This document shows positions 10,117-18,006 of a stretch of DNA of 44,541 bases, in pieces. The DNA comes from an uncultured Thiohalocapsa sp. (lineage in GTDB: Bacteria; Pseudomonadota; Gammaproteobacteria; Chromatiales; Chromatiaceae). The notes beneath the pieces are model-generated. The model did no database searches, was not told the origin of the DNA, and worked only from the letters and a program-made list of their open reading frames with translations. The stretch covers positions 1 through 44,541 of the forward strand of contig NZ_CAJXWY010000034.1 of assembly GCF_913062725.1 (NCBI RefSeq), given 5' to 3'. The translations under genes and the position numbers were made by a program. Every line of letters begins with the position of its first letter. Positions within the stretch are counted from its first letter, which is position 1.

Positions 10117-12095
10117 GCGTCGTCGGCTCCTTTCTGCGCGAGGAAACGCACCAGCAGCGCACCGTCGGCTTCCAGGCACGGCTGCTGGTGATAGGTGACG
10201 CCGGCTTGGGGGTCGCCACAGGACAGGGGCGTGCTACCGGTTGGCGGCGCCTGATCGGCCGGCACGCGGCGCACCGGATAGCACTGTTCCAGCAGCGGGC
10301 GGATCAGGTGCTGGGCTTGGGGTAAGGTCAGCTTGCGCGTGCGATTGGCCCCCGAGGCGAGGTAATCCACCGCCAGCAGCGCGGTCGCCTCTTTCTGACT
10401 GAAGACCGCCGTGTCGTGCGGCGACTGCTTCGGCGGATTGAGGAACTGAAAGCGCTCGCGCACGCGATAGAAGAACTGATTGCTGAACGCGCCGGCCTCG
10501 CTCCCCAGGGCATCGGTGGTTTGGGCCGCGAACTCCTCGGCAATCTGCTCGATCGCCAGTCGCTGCTGCGGTGCCCGCTCGCTCCAGGCGCAGGCCCAGG
10601 GCCGCGCCCATTGCAGCGTCTCGCCGCTCTGCTTCACCACCCGCACCGCCAGGGCATCGCGCCCGGTTGCATCTTTGGCGATGTCGTCGAGCAGGTGATG
10701 GCTGTCGTGCAGCAGGCGGGTCAGCGGGATCTTGACATGGGCAAAAGTGACGGCTCCCGAGAGGGTCGAGGGAGGCTCGTTGGTCGCGAAAGCCCAGTTG
10801 AAGGCATCCAGATAGGCCGTGCGAATGGCGGCGGCGCAGCCGAGGGCGCTCTCCAGCGGCAGGAGCGCGAGCACATCGTCGCCGCCGGCGTAGATCAGAA
10901 ATCCACTGTGCGCGTCGACCAAGTTCGGCACCTCGCCGGTGAAGCGGTTGAGCGCTGCGGAAATCATCTCCGGCGTCTTCGCATTGCCCTCCTGTAGCAA
11001 TTGCCCCAGGCTGTCGCCGTCCATGAGCAGGATGGCGTAGAAGGGTGCTGGCGCACGCTGGCACGCGAGGTCTTTCAGCGCGCGCCGTACCGCCTGCACC
11101 CGCCTGCGATCCGGGCAAAGCTTGGGGTTGTCCAGCACGTGGGGGAACAGGGCGCTCGTATGCAGCCCGGCCAGCTGTGGGTTGTCGGTCTCACGGACGC
11201 AGCGCGGCAGAGCGAGTCCCCGGTCGGAGGGCTCATCGAGCAGGGCATTGGTCGCCGTGTGCAGCCGTTGCAGTGCCGCGCCGTCGGCCCCGGCCAGCCG
11301 CGCCACCCAGTGCGCGGCGGCCAGATCAAGGGTCGAGGGCATCTGGCCATCGAGCCGCCAGCCGTGCAGGGTCCAGTCATCCGACTGCGGCCTCGGCATC
11401 GGCGCCCGCACGTCGGCGAATACGGCGACGAAGCGCCGCTTGACGAAGGCGATGGCGCAGAGGCGCTCCGCCTCGTCGAAGTCGCGCGGCGACCGCCGCC
11501 GCAGCGGCCCCCAAAATGCCTCCAGCGTGTCGTCACCAGGCCGCACGGCGCCCGAGAGCTCCTGCCAGCCGGCCATGACCGAACACTTCACGCCACCTTC
11601 TTCGGGCGGTCGATGGCTGCGCCAGTTCTTGCGTCGGTCGAGCAGGTTGCTGGCCTCGCCCAGCACCCAGCTGATCTCCCAGAAGCCGTTGATCTGCCGG
11701 TCCCAGATCGCGCGGGTGGTGCTGTTCGCGGGCAAGTGGCTCAGGTCGTGCCGCCAGACCGCCTCGGCCAGTGCCTGCCAAGCCTGGTGCACGGTCTCGG
11801 TGACGCGCCCGGGCTCGAAGGTGTCCGGCACCCTGCATTGGATCGCCTTGAAGCGGTTGGGAATGCTGCCCTGGCGGGGTGGCTTGCCCCGGCCGGCGCC
11901 CGTCAGCCAGGCGATGGCTTCGTCGTCGGGCTTCGGGAACGCGATGGTGCCACCTTGCTGCTTGACCGCCTGCATCGCGGCACCGGCCAGCCAGGAGAGC
12001 AGGAAGGAGCCGGCCCAGAAATCGCGCGTGCGCCGCGCCTGGGCGACGAAGCCCTGCACCGGGCCGAGGGTGAAGTGGAAGGTTTGCTCACTCAT
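10113..12095 (-). CDS. cas10: Cas10/Cmr2, type III-B signalling subunit lacking the HD domain
   Basis: 660 residues. Cas10 is the large subunit of the Cmr complex; target RNA binding activates its palm domains to make cyclic oligoadenylates from ATP. The protein opens directly with FTLGPVQGFVAQARRTRDFWAGS, the N-terminal palm-like domain of Cmr2, so the HD nuclease domain found at the front of many Cas10 proteins is absent. The second palm carries LMDGDSLGQ (357-365) and YAGGDDVLALL with GGDD at 404-407, the cyclase active site. The zinc-ribbon region is not obvious. Start ATG at 12095 overlaps the cmr1 stop by 4 bp. Predicted output is cOA signalling to the CARF proteins encoded upstream, without ssDNA cleavage. 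Confidence 0.95.
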   Translation of the reverse strand: MSEQTFHFTLGPVQGFVAQARRTRDFWAGSFLLSWLAGAAMQAVKQQGGTIAFPKPDDEAIAWLTGAGRGKPPRQGSIPNRFKAIQCRVPDTFEPGRVTETVHQAWQALAEAVWRHDLSHLPANSTTRAIWDRQINGFWEISWVLGEASNLLDRRKNWRSHRPPEEGGVKCSVMAGWQELSGAVRPGDDTLEAFWGPLRRRSPRDFDEAERLCAIAFVKRRFVAVFADVRAPMPRPQSDDWTLHGWRLDGQMPSTLDLAAAHWVARLAGADGAALQRLHTATNALLDEPSDRGLALPRCVRETDNPQLAGLHTSALFPHVLDNPKLCPDRRRVQAVRRALKDLACQRAPAPFYAILLMDGDSLGQLLQEGNAKTPEMISAALNRFTGEVPNLVDAHSGFLIYAGGDDVLALLPLESALGCAAAIRTAYLDAFNWAFATNEPPSTLSGAVTFAHVKIPLTRLLHDSHHLLDDIAKDATGRDALAVRVVKQSGETLQWARPWACAWSERAPQQRLAIEQIAEEFAAQTTDALGSEAGAFSNQFFYRVRERFQFLNPPKQSPHDTAVFSQKEATALLAVDYLASGANRTRKLTLPQAQHLIRPLLEQCYPVRRVPADQAPPTGSTPLSCGDPQAGVTYHQQPCLEADGALLVRFLAQKGADDA

Positions 12096-13285
12096 GAGCG
12101 CGCCTCCAGCAGCGTGTTGCGCCCGGCGAAACGGTCCATGAAGCGATGGATGACGCGCCAGTCGGGCTTGACATCGACCCGGCGCATCGGAGCGCGTTTG
12201 TCTTTCAAGCCGATCCGCCAGTCGTCGGGTAGGAACTGCGCGGGCAACAGCGCGATGACCGCTGCCATCGAGCCATCCGGAAACTGATGCGGATGCAGGA
12301 ATAACGGCGACGCGCGCCGATAGGTACCAAGGTCGCTCCAGCCACCCTCGCGCTTCGGCGCCACGGCGTTGATTTCCAGCTTGTCTTTGGTCGAGCTGAA
12401 ATAGTAGTTGTGGGGCAAGCCGAAGAGGGCGCGCCGAGGGTGCGTTGCGACGGTTTCACCAGCCGCGGCCCGCTGGGCCAGGTCGTGGTCGTCAGGGAAG
12501 TTGCGCTCTGCCGGCGCGCCCGCAACCTGGCCGTTCTGGCCCCAACTGCGATAGCGCTGCATCTCGGCGCCGAGCTCGCCGAGCAACGTCCAGGGATCGG
12601 ACGTGTGGGCTGTAATCAGGTCGATACGTGTTTGGGCACTGAAAGCGGTCAAGGGGGGCAAGGCGTCGAGTCGCTCGGTGATCAGCGTCTCGAAGCAGGC
12701 ACGTGTTTGGTCGGCGTTTGTGGGTACTGTGAGGGGACAACCTTCGAGTGATTGAATCGCGAGCGCGCCAAATCCCTTGCGGGCGCGGCTGCCCAGGCCG
12801 CCCAACAATCCGAGGGCCAGCATCGCCTTGGCGATCGAAGTGCGATCGTCCGTCGCCGTGCCGGGACGGAAACGCAGCGTCACCCGCATTTCGCCAGTAC
12901 CCATGGCTTCGCGGAGATACTGCTCCTTGAAGTGATACAAGCCCTGGCCCAACAGGTATTGATGCCCTGCGATCGCCGTCGGCAGGTTCGCTTTGACGCA
13001 CTGGTGTGTCTCGGTTTTGATCTGGAGCAGAAAGCATCCTTGCCCGCTGCCCGCGCCGTCGGCGGCGAGACCGAACAGCCGCGCCTCGCGCTGATGCAAG
13101 CCCTGCAATGCGGCGGCCTCGGTCTGCGCCTCGCGTAAACACTCCCCCCAATGCAACGCCCGCCACCAGAACCGCAGCGCGCCTTTCAGCGTGGGTGGAC
13201 GGATGCCGTCGTCGGGTGTTTGGTCCGCACCGCCGATGAACATCGGCGTGACGATCTGGTAGGTGGCTTCAAGGTGGTCGGGCAC
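12092..13285 (-). CDS. cmr1: Cmr1, type III-B effector subunit
   Basis: 397 residues. Cmr1 is the tandem RAMP subunit at the 3' end of the Cmr filament. The signature LKGALRFWWRALHWG near residue 34 is diagnostic of Cmr1, as is the opening LEATYQIVTPMFIGGADQ. GLGSRARKGFGAL further in is the glycine-rich loop. I chose the GTG at 13285 because AAGGAG (13294-13299 on the complement) sits 8 bases upstream; the upstream ATG at 13360 would overlap the previous gene and precede non-conserved sequence. It follows the CARF-HEPN gene by 49 bp and leads the cmr genes, which all overlap by 4 bp. Confidence 0.92.
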   Translation of the reverse strand: MPDHLEATYQIVTPMFIGGADQTPDDGIRPPTLKGALRFWWRALHWGECLREAQTEAAALQGLHQREARLFGLAADGAGSGQGCFLLQIKTETHQCVKANLPTAIAGHQYLLGQGLYHFKEQYLREAMGTGEMRVTLRFRPGTATDDRTSIAKAMLALGLLGGLGSRARKGFGALAIQSLEGCPLTVPTNADQTRACFETLITERLDALPPLTAFSAQTRIDLITAHTSDPWTLLGELGAEMQRYRSWGQNGQVAGAPAERNFPDDHDLAQRAAAGETVATHPRRALFGLPHNYYFSSTKDKLEINAVAPKREGGWSDLGTYRRASPLFLHPHQFPDGSMAAVIALLPAQFLPDDWRIGLKDKRAPMRRVDVKPDWRVIHRFMDRFAGRNTLLEARS

Positions 13286-13334
13286 GGGGAAGACTCCTTG
13301 CACAGGGTTCGCCCAAGCGGGCTGGAAAGTGCTC

Positions 13335-14552
13335 TCAGCCCAGGACGCGCTGCAGTGCATCGTTCAGCGCTCCGGGCAGGCGCTGCGGATTGACGACGAT
13401 TTGTCGCACATGAATCAATGACGCCGGATTGCCATGGGCGAGGGCATTGCGCAGGTTTTTCAGCATCCAATAGCCCTCGGCGACGGCGCGCGGATGCTCG
13501 CCCGCGCGGATTTCTGCTTCGAAGGCGTCCTCGGCGGGCTTACGGTCTTGCTGATGGTCGTGCTGACCAAATTTGCGGCGGTCGCACTCGCGCGTGATCA
13601 CCGCCTCGAAACCGAGGATGGCGGCGCGCACATAGTCGCCCTGGCGCAGATAGAACCGGGCCAGGCGGTGCTGATAGGCCATCAAGCCCGCTGCGCGGAC
13701 CCAATCCAGCTGCTCGGCCAGCGCCGGGCGGAACAGCGCCGAGACGCCGTTCAGCGGGGTGTCGAGCACGGGCAGAAAGGTCAGGATACGGCGCCGGGCG
13801 TCGGCGAGGTTCAGCGTCCGCTCGAAGAAGGCGGCCTCCACCAGACAGCGCACTTTGTCGGCGGGGACGCCGTCGCGTTCCAGCAAGGGCGCGAACAGGC
13901 CATAATCGCCGTTCTGGTCGAATCGGCTCAGGGCATCCAGCCAGTGCTCGATGGTCATCAGGCCATCGAGGCGTACCACGGGGGTCACCCCCTGCTCGCG
14001 CATGTCGAGGGCGCCGTAATAGAGCCCCTCGACCCGCAGGCCGCGCACGCGCTCGAGGAAGAAGGCCGACAAGGCGCCGATGGCCGCGAGGTGGCGGAAG
14101 CCATGCGTGAGGTCGATGACAACCCGCCCCCGGGGTACGGCTTCGGCGATGGTCTCGAGGATGCGCGCCTGCCCCTGCTCGTCGCGCCCATAGTCGATCA
14201 GGCGCAGCAGGCAGCGCACGCCGAGCGCCCGCTCCACCAGCGGCTCGACGGCCGCGAGCAAAGATGCGTCGACCCGCTGCTCGCTGGCGGCCTCGATCAG
14301 CCGCAGACGCAGTTCCTCTTCCTCCCCGTCGACCGCGCACTGCTCGATCAGCACGTCCCACGTGCTGCCGGAGGTGCCCAGCACGACCAGTCGATCGGGC
14401 TGGGCCACTTCGAGCAAGTCCAGGCCAAAGAACGGGGTTTCCTTGGTCGTGCCGTCGGCGAAGCGATAATGCGCGACCTGATAACCGGTCTTGGGATCGA
14501 GGCGCGCCCGGCCGAGAAAGCTGACCAGGGTGGTCGGGGAGGCTTGGGACAT
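13335..14552 (-). CDS. CRISPR-associated CARF-HEPN protein, DxTHG/TM1812 (Csx2) family
   Basis: 405 residues. Members of the DxTHG-motif family combine an N-terminal CARF sensor with a C-terminal HEPN RNase and are expected to degrade RNA when cyclic oligoadenylate binds. The family motif is visible as IDLTHGFR (146-153). A HEPN motif R-x4-H is present as RNALAH (368-373) in a predicted helix near the C-terminus. The start has AAGGAG about 8-10 bases upstream. It lies directly ahead of cmr1, so sensor-effector and signal generator are probably co-transcribed; a palindrome copy lies about 125 bp upstream inside the 3' end of the NE0113 gene, suggesting its own promoter. Nuclease activity is inferred from the motif. 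Confidence 0.88.
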   Translation of the reverse strand: MSQASPTTLVSFLGRARLDPKTGYQVAHYRFADGTTKETPFFGLDLLEVAQPDRLVVLGTSGSTWDVLIEQCAVDGEEEELRLRLIEAASEQRVDASLLAAVEPLVERALGVRCLLRLIDYGRDEQGQARILETIAEAVPRGRVVIDLTHGFRHLAAIGALSAFFLERVRGLRVEGLYYGALDMREQGVTPVVRLDGLMTIEHWLDALSRFDQNGDYGLFAPLLERDGVPADKVRCLVEAAFFERTLNLADARRRILTFLPVLDTPLNGVSALFRPALAEQLDWVRAAGLMAYQHRLARFYLRQGDYVRAAILGFEAVITRECDRRKFGQHDHQQDRKPAEDAFEAEIRAGEHPRAVAEGYWMLKNLRNALAHGNPASLIHVRQIVVNPQRLPGALNDALQRVLG

Positions 14553-14645
14553 GGGTCGATGACTCCTTGGGCAAATGGCGATCGCGTTGGGTAACAGGGG
14601 CGTCGCGCAGCCGCGCGGCGACCGATTGCAGAACGCAATGCTCGC

Positions 14646-15854
14646 TCAGGTCGTCGACGCCGCACCGCGCTCGCAAGCTTGCGAACCGTCCGCTGGCAGC
14701 GCCGCGTAGTGGATCGCAGTCGGCGGTAACGCCAGCGAGTACCCCGCTCCTGCGTCCTCCTGCAGCACTTGGTAGGGGCGTGCCGCCAGGGCGCCGAGGC
14801 GTTGAGTCAGTGTCTTGTTGAGCTTGGCGTTCTTGGCGTTGAAGTACTCAGGCGTCATGCCATGACGCAGGCCGTTGGCGCGCAGCGTCTTACCGTCCTC
14901 ATCGAGCAGCGGATCGATGCGGCGCAGCTCGGCGACGTAGGCGTCACGGTAGGGCTCGGCGCGCTGCTCGATGTCTTTGAAGGTGATGCCGGGCAAGGGC
15001 GGCTGGTCGGCCTTGGCGCGGCGGGCAAACCAGGACAGGAAGGCCAGCTCGGTCTGTGGCAGCCGGATGATCTGGCCGCCAGCACGAATCCGCTTGCCGC
15101 GCAGATCCATGACCAGCTCGTGTTCGGCAAGGGCTTCCTGGACTGTGCTGACGCAGGCCGAGAAGGGCGTGTTCCCCGTCAGCATCGGCTCATGCTGGGC
15201 CGAGCGCAGGCGCACGAAGGGAATCCAGGCGAGGTCGACCTTGGCATGACGACAGTCGTAGGTGACCTCCTTGTCTCCCTGTCGGACATGGATCGGACAC
15301 TCGTTGGGCGTCGGGTAGTAGAACTCGCGGTGGCTCTCGAATGGTGCCGAGACCAGCACATGCGACAAGCGATCTTGCGCACGCCCGAACAACGACAGGG
15401 CATAACCGACGAAGTAGCCCATGCTCTTGCGCCCGCCAGCGATCGAGACGTGTAGCGTGCTGTGCTCATCGGCGGTGAGCTGTCGGACCAGCCCGGTAAT
15501 GAAGTCGGCCGCCCGAACGTTGTCATCGGGGCTGCGGATATCGTCCAGACCACCGCCGTCGGCGCCGGGGATGACATGGATACGCGCGGGGCTGAAGTCG
15601 ATCGCCGGCAGCCGGTAGTCGCGTTGCAGCCGGCCCATCCAGTCGATCCGCGGCGAGAGCAGATTGAGCCGGGCGTGCTCGGCGCCCAGTGCTGTGGTGA
15701 TCAGGTGGACTTCGGTTGGGACCAGTGTCGGATCATGCTTCCAGAGCGCGTAGATGGTCTCGGTGACCACCTGCGGTGTCAGGCCGGTGACGACCAACAG
15801 AATCTGCCGCTGAGGGGCTGCGGCATCGGCGGCATCGACGGCGTTGGTCGTCAT
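14646..15854 (-). CDS. NE0113-family CRISPR-associated CARF protein with winged-helix-like C-terminus
   Basis: 402 residues. The N-terminal 200 residues match the NE0113 family of type III-associated CARF proteins: QILLVVTGLTPQVVTETIYAL (Rossmann strand-loop-helix) and LHVSIAGGRKSMGYFVGYALSLFG with the ligand-binding GGRKSMG loop. Some databases label this family a Csm6-type ring nuclease; a catalytic assignment cannot be read here. I see no HEPN R-x4-6-H motif. Residues about 245-395 contain GGQIIRLPQTELAFLSWFA and later a GAGYSLALP-like hairpin, which resembles an OmpR-type winged helix (inference). AGAGGA lies upstream of the ATG at 15854. A palindrome copy sits upstream (15981) and another overlaps its 3' end (14671). 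Confidence 0.8.
   Translation of the reverse strand: MTTNAVDAADAAAPQRQILLVVTGLTPQVVTETIYALWKHDPTLVPTEVHLITTALGAEHARLNLLSPRIDWMGRLQRDYRLPAIDFSPARIHVIPGADGGGLDDIRSPDDNVRAADFITGLVRQLTADEHSTLHVSIAGGRKSMGYFVGYALSLFGRAQDRLSHVLVSAPFESHREFYYPTPNECPIHVRQGDKEVTYDCRHAKVDLAWIPFVRLRSAQHEPMLTGNTPFSACVSTVQEALAEHELVMDLRGKRIRAGGQIIRLPQTELAFLSWFARRAKADQPPLPGITFKDIEQRAEPYRDAYVAELRRIDPLLDEDGKTLRANGLRHGMTPEYFNAKNAKLNKTLTQRLGALAARPYQVLQEDAGAGYSLALPPTAIHYAALPADGSQACERGAASTT
14671..14684. promoter_or_regulatory. 14-bp perfect palindrome, copy 2 (within the 3' end of the NE0113 gene)
   Basis: This identical copy of TCGCAAGCTTGCGA overlaps the last codons of the NE0113 gene, where it encodes the tail residues SQACE, outside the conserved domain. 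Its centre is about 125 bp upstream of the CARF-HEPN/cmr operon start. That a coding sequence retains the perfect 14-mer at an operon-like distance from the next gene argues for selection on the site rather than chance. Confidence 0.6.
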
Positions 15855-15980
15855 CGAACTATCCTCTTTGTTACCTCAAGCTGGCCATGACCGTGCCGTC
15901 GGCGGTGCCGGTGCTACTCCAGCCTGCCCACCAGCGAACACTGCCCAGAGTCTATGCCGGTGCCCGACGATCACTGAGGT

Positions 15981-15994
15981 TCGCAAGCTTGCGA
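15981..15994. promoter_or_regulatory. 14-bp perfect palindrome, copy 3 (upstream of the NE0113 gene)
   Basis: Third identical copy of TCGCAAGCTTGCGA, in the 266-bp gap between the NE0113 start (15854) and the end of the DUF488 operon (16121). Its centre is about 133 bp ahead of the start codon. It would lie about 33-46 nt downstream of the start site of the putative promoter at 16034-16063, compatible with a downstream operator or a leader hairpin. Confidence 0.6.
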
Positions 15995-16033
15995 CCCACC
16001 ACAAAATGCCGCCGGATCCAGGCGAGCATCCTC

Positions 16034-16063
16034 ATTATGCCAGCATCCTATTTTTCTTGGCCA
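16034..16063 (-). promoter_or_regulatory. Possible sigma70-type promoter for the NE0113 gene
   Basis: On the minus strand TGGCCA (16058-16063) is followed after 18 bases by CATAAT (16034-16039), a 5/6 match to the -10 consensus and a 4/6 match to the -35. The region is A/T-rich compared with its surroundings and lies in a true intergenic gap. This is the best match in the gap, but a single promoter guess in GC-rich DNA carries high uncertainty. Confidence 0.35.
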
Positions 16064-16120
16064 CCGAATGTGGCGCCCGACTCAAGCGCTGGATGATCCG
16101 TAGACTGGGCGAGCGGTAGC

Positions 16121-16558
16121 TCAGGTCAGATGCCGGATCGTGATCCCGCCCCACTGCGCCGCCAGGTACTCGGCGACCAGCCGGCGGTGGCAGCGCTCGG
16201 GCGTGTGCTCGCTGCACAACAGGCAAGCGTCCTTGAACAGCCCTGGATCAAGCGTCTGCGCCACCTGTCGCTGTGCGAGCAGCGCCAGGAACTGCTGCTC
16301 ATAGGCCGCCCAGTCGCCGCCGTTTTTCTTGTAAGCGTCGAGGATCGCCGGTGTCGGCGCGAGACTCGGGATCTCCTGGTAGTCGATCCCACACAGGGCC
16401 CGCAGGAAGTAGCGCAGATCGTCGCGCTTGGCGAAACCGGCGAGCTGCGAGCGATTATTCAGCCGTATGTCGAGCACGCGCCGCACGCCGGCCTCGCTCA
16501 GGCTCGAGAAGAACCGCTCGGCGCCCTTCTGCGTGAATCCGATGGTAGAGAGCATCAT
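16121..16558 (-). CDS. DUF488 family protein (short paralogue)
   Basis: 145 residues. The DUF488 family has a small alpha/beta fold with no settled biochemical function. Seen here are the opening STIGFTQKGAERFFSSL, the DIRLNNRSQLAGFAKRDDL segment and the C-terminal signature LLCSEHTPERCHRRLVAEYL with its Cys-x8-Cys-His-Arg pattern. The start overlaps the stop of the preceding DUF488 gene (ATGATG at 16553-16558), so the two paralogues are translationally coupled. Last gene of the DuOB-DUF488-DUF488 operon. Pairs of DUF488 genes with different active-site spacing suggest a heteromeric complex (inference). Confidence 0.88.
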   Translation of the reverse strand: MMLSTIGFTQKGAERFFSSLSEAGVRRVLDIRLNNRSQLAGFAKRDDLRYFLRALCGIDYQEIPSLAPTPAILDAYKKNGGDWAAYEQQFLALLAQRQVAQTLDPGLFKDACLLCSEHTPERCHRRLVAEYLAAQWGGITIRHLT

Positions 16559-17178
16559 CGGCGGGGCTCCGCAATCGTTGTCTGGCCGTCGGTGGCAGAC
16601 GGTAGGGTGTAGGCGATGCGCGCGCCCTGCTGGCGGTAGGCGAGCGCCTCCAAGTCGGCCTCGTCGCAGAACAAGTCCGGCTGCTGCAGACCCAGCTGCG
16701 CGCGCAGGCGCTCGATTGCCTGCGCCTGCGTTTCCAGGTTGCCATCGGCCAGGATGTGCTGGACCTCCAGCCCTTGCGCGACGAGCGCGCGGGCGACGAG
16801 GATCGTGCGATGGCAGCTGAGTGGATCGCGCTCGGCGCACAGCAGCGCCAGGCGGTAACGCTCCGCGCCGGCGCAGATCCGCTCCACGCCGGAACGGAAT
16901 CGCTCGGTGCACGCCAGGCGCTCGTACTGAACCTTGCCCTGCTCATAGCAGGCGGGGTCCTCGCTGCGCGCGCCGCACTCCCGCCCCAGGAACACGTACT
17001 GCAAGCCCGCCTTGCGCAGCGCCGCCTGCAGGGGTTCGCGATTGAATTGCGGATGGCGAGGACTGACCGGCTGCGAGCGCACATCGGCGATCGCGCCGAT
17101 CGCATGCCGTTGCAGCAATTCCAGGAAGGCCTCGAGCGTGTGAGCGGAATGGCCGATGGTGTAGAGCATCGAAGACAT
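16555..17178 (-). CDS. DUF488 family protein (long paralogue)
   Basis: 207 residues. The N-terminus LYTIGHSAHTLEAFLELL and the DVRSQPVSPRHPQFN segment are the classic DUF488 motif, followed by FLGRECGAR and LLCAERDPLSCHRTILVARAL, the Cys/His-Arg signature shared with its neighbour. The C-terminal 50 residues, absent from the short paralogue, hold IERLRAQLGLQQPDLF and an ITYTL-like tail. It begins 5 bp after the stop of the DuOB gene and overlaps the next DUF488 gene by 4 bp. Function is unproven; its place in a CRISPR island suggests a role in defence or stress (inference). Confidence 0.9.
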   Translation of the reverse strand: MSSMLYTIGHSAHTLEAFLELLQRHAIGAIADVRSQPVSPRHPQFNREPLQAALRKAGLQYVFLGRECGARSEDPACYEQGKVQYERLACTERFRSGVERICAGAERYRLALLCAERDPLSCHRTILVARALVAQGLEVQHILADGNLETQAQAIERLRAQLGLQQPDLFCDEADLEALAYRQQGARIAYTLPSATDGQTTIAEPRR

Positions 17179-17183
17179 GGCGT

Positions 17184-17849
17184 TTAGCCCGCGTTGACAG
17201 GAATGATGGCCGCAGCCAGCTTGTAGGCGAAGCCGTTAAAGACCGGGGCCAGGCTCAGGCACAGGAAGGCTTCACCAAAACCGTACCAGCCATCCAGGCG
17301 CCCGGTATAGGCGGCCTTGACCCAGGGGTCGGTGACGCTGAGGTTGTAGATCCGGCCGGCATGTTCGAAACGCGCTCGCACGCGCCCACCGACCACCTGC
17401 AGATGCAGTGGCAGCGGTCCGATCAGCCGCAGCGAGCCGTCGGCCTCGCCCAGGCGCTGTTCCGGCACCCGGTCGTTGTCGCCGCCGCCGCTGGAGTAGC
17501 CGTCGAGCCAGAGTGCGCCCGCCGGGTCCACGGCGCGGTTCAGCGCCGCCGTGCTCAGCCGGCCGCGCTTGACCCAGAGCTTCCCGGGCGCAATGCGATA
17601 ATTTTCCGCCTGGAAGCCGGCCGGCGCCTGGTGTGACAGCGGTACCTCGACCACATCCAGCGGCGCGAGCGGGCCGCCGAGCACGGGCAGATCATCGGCA
17701 TAGAGCGCGCCGCTGCGATGGGCGCTGGTGGGTCGAATCCAGCGACCGAAGCGCCGGTTCGTGATTGCCTTGCCGGCGACGCAGCGGCCGTTGTGCTTGC
17801 ACGAGTTGGCCAGCACCACCAGGGTTGTCGAATAAGCGGCCATGCGCAT
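17184..17849 (-). CDS. Dual OB-containing domain (DuOB-like) protein
   Basis: 221 residues. The opening TTLVVLANSCKHNGRCVAGK and the repeated beta-rich segments with WIRPTSAHRSGAL and VWLDGYS-like turns match proteins annotated as dual OB-fold, which often sit beside DUF488 genes; I recall this association from comparative genomics without knowing a demonstrated function. The conserved Cys pair near the N-terminus and the WIRP segment are the most recognisable features. AGGAGG lies 7 bases before the ATG at 17849. First gene of the three-gene operon, divergent from csx16 and behind the palindrome core at 17919. OB folds suggest nucleic acid or nucleotide binding (inference). Confidence 0.7.
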   Translation of the reverse strand: MRMAAYSTTLVVLANSCKHNGRCVAGKAITNRRFGRWIRPTSAHRSGALYADDLPVLGGPLAPLDVVEVPLSHQAPAGFQAENYRIAPGKLWVKRGRLSTAALNRAVDPAGALWLDGYSSGGGDNDRVPEQRLGEADGSLRLIGPLPLHLQVVGGRVRARFEHAGRIYNLSVTDPWVKAAYTGRLDGWYGFGEAFLCLSLAPVFNGFAYKLAAAIIPVNAG

Positions 17850-17918
17850 CTCTTGTCCTCCTGAAGCCTGTGATCACGGCGTTCAGGATGGACCGGGCAT
17901 GCGCCGGTCGCCGGTTTG

Positions 17919-17928
17919 GCAAGCTTGC
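17919..17928. promoter_or_regulatory. Palindrome core, copy 4 (divergent region between DuOB operon and csx16)
   Basis: GCAAGCTTGC is the inner 10 bp of the 14-bp palindrome; the outer bases differ (G and G instead of TC and GA). It lies in the 157-bp gap between two divergent genes, about 74 bp before the DuOB gene start and 83 bp before csx16, so one dimeric protein could control both directions. The weaker match lowers the certainty. Confidence 0.45.
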
Positions 17929-18006
17929 GGACGCCGACAGGTGGCACAGGGGGCTTAAGCTCATCCCCCATCGAGCCCTACAGCGATTGCAGGAGAAGTT
18001 GCATCG

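Noticed and set aside
11117..11125. AAGCTT inside cas10 (GGCAAAGCTTGGGG)
   Set aside because: Only the 6-bp core matches; flanks do not form the 14-bp palindrome.
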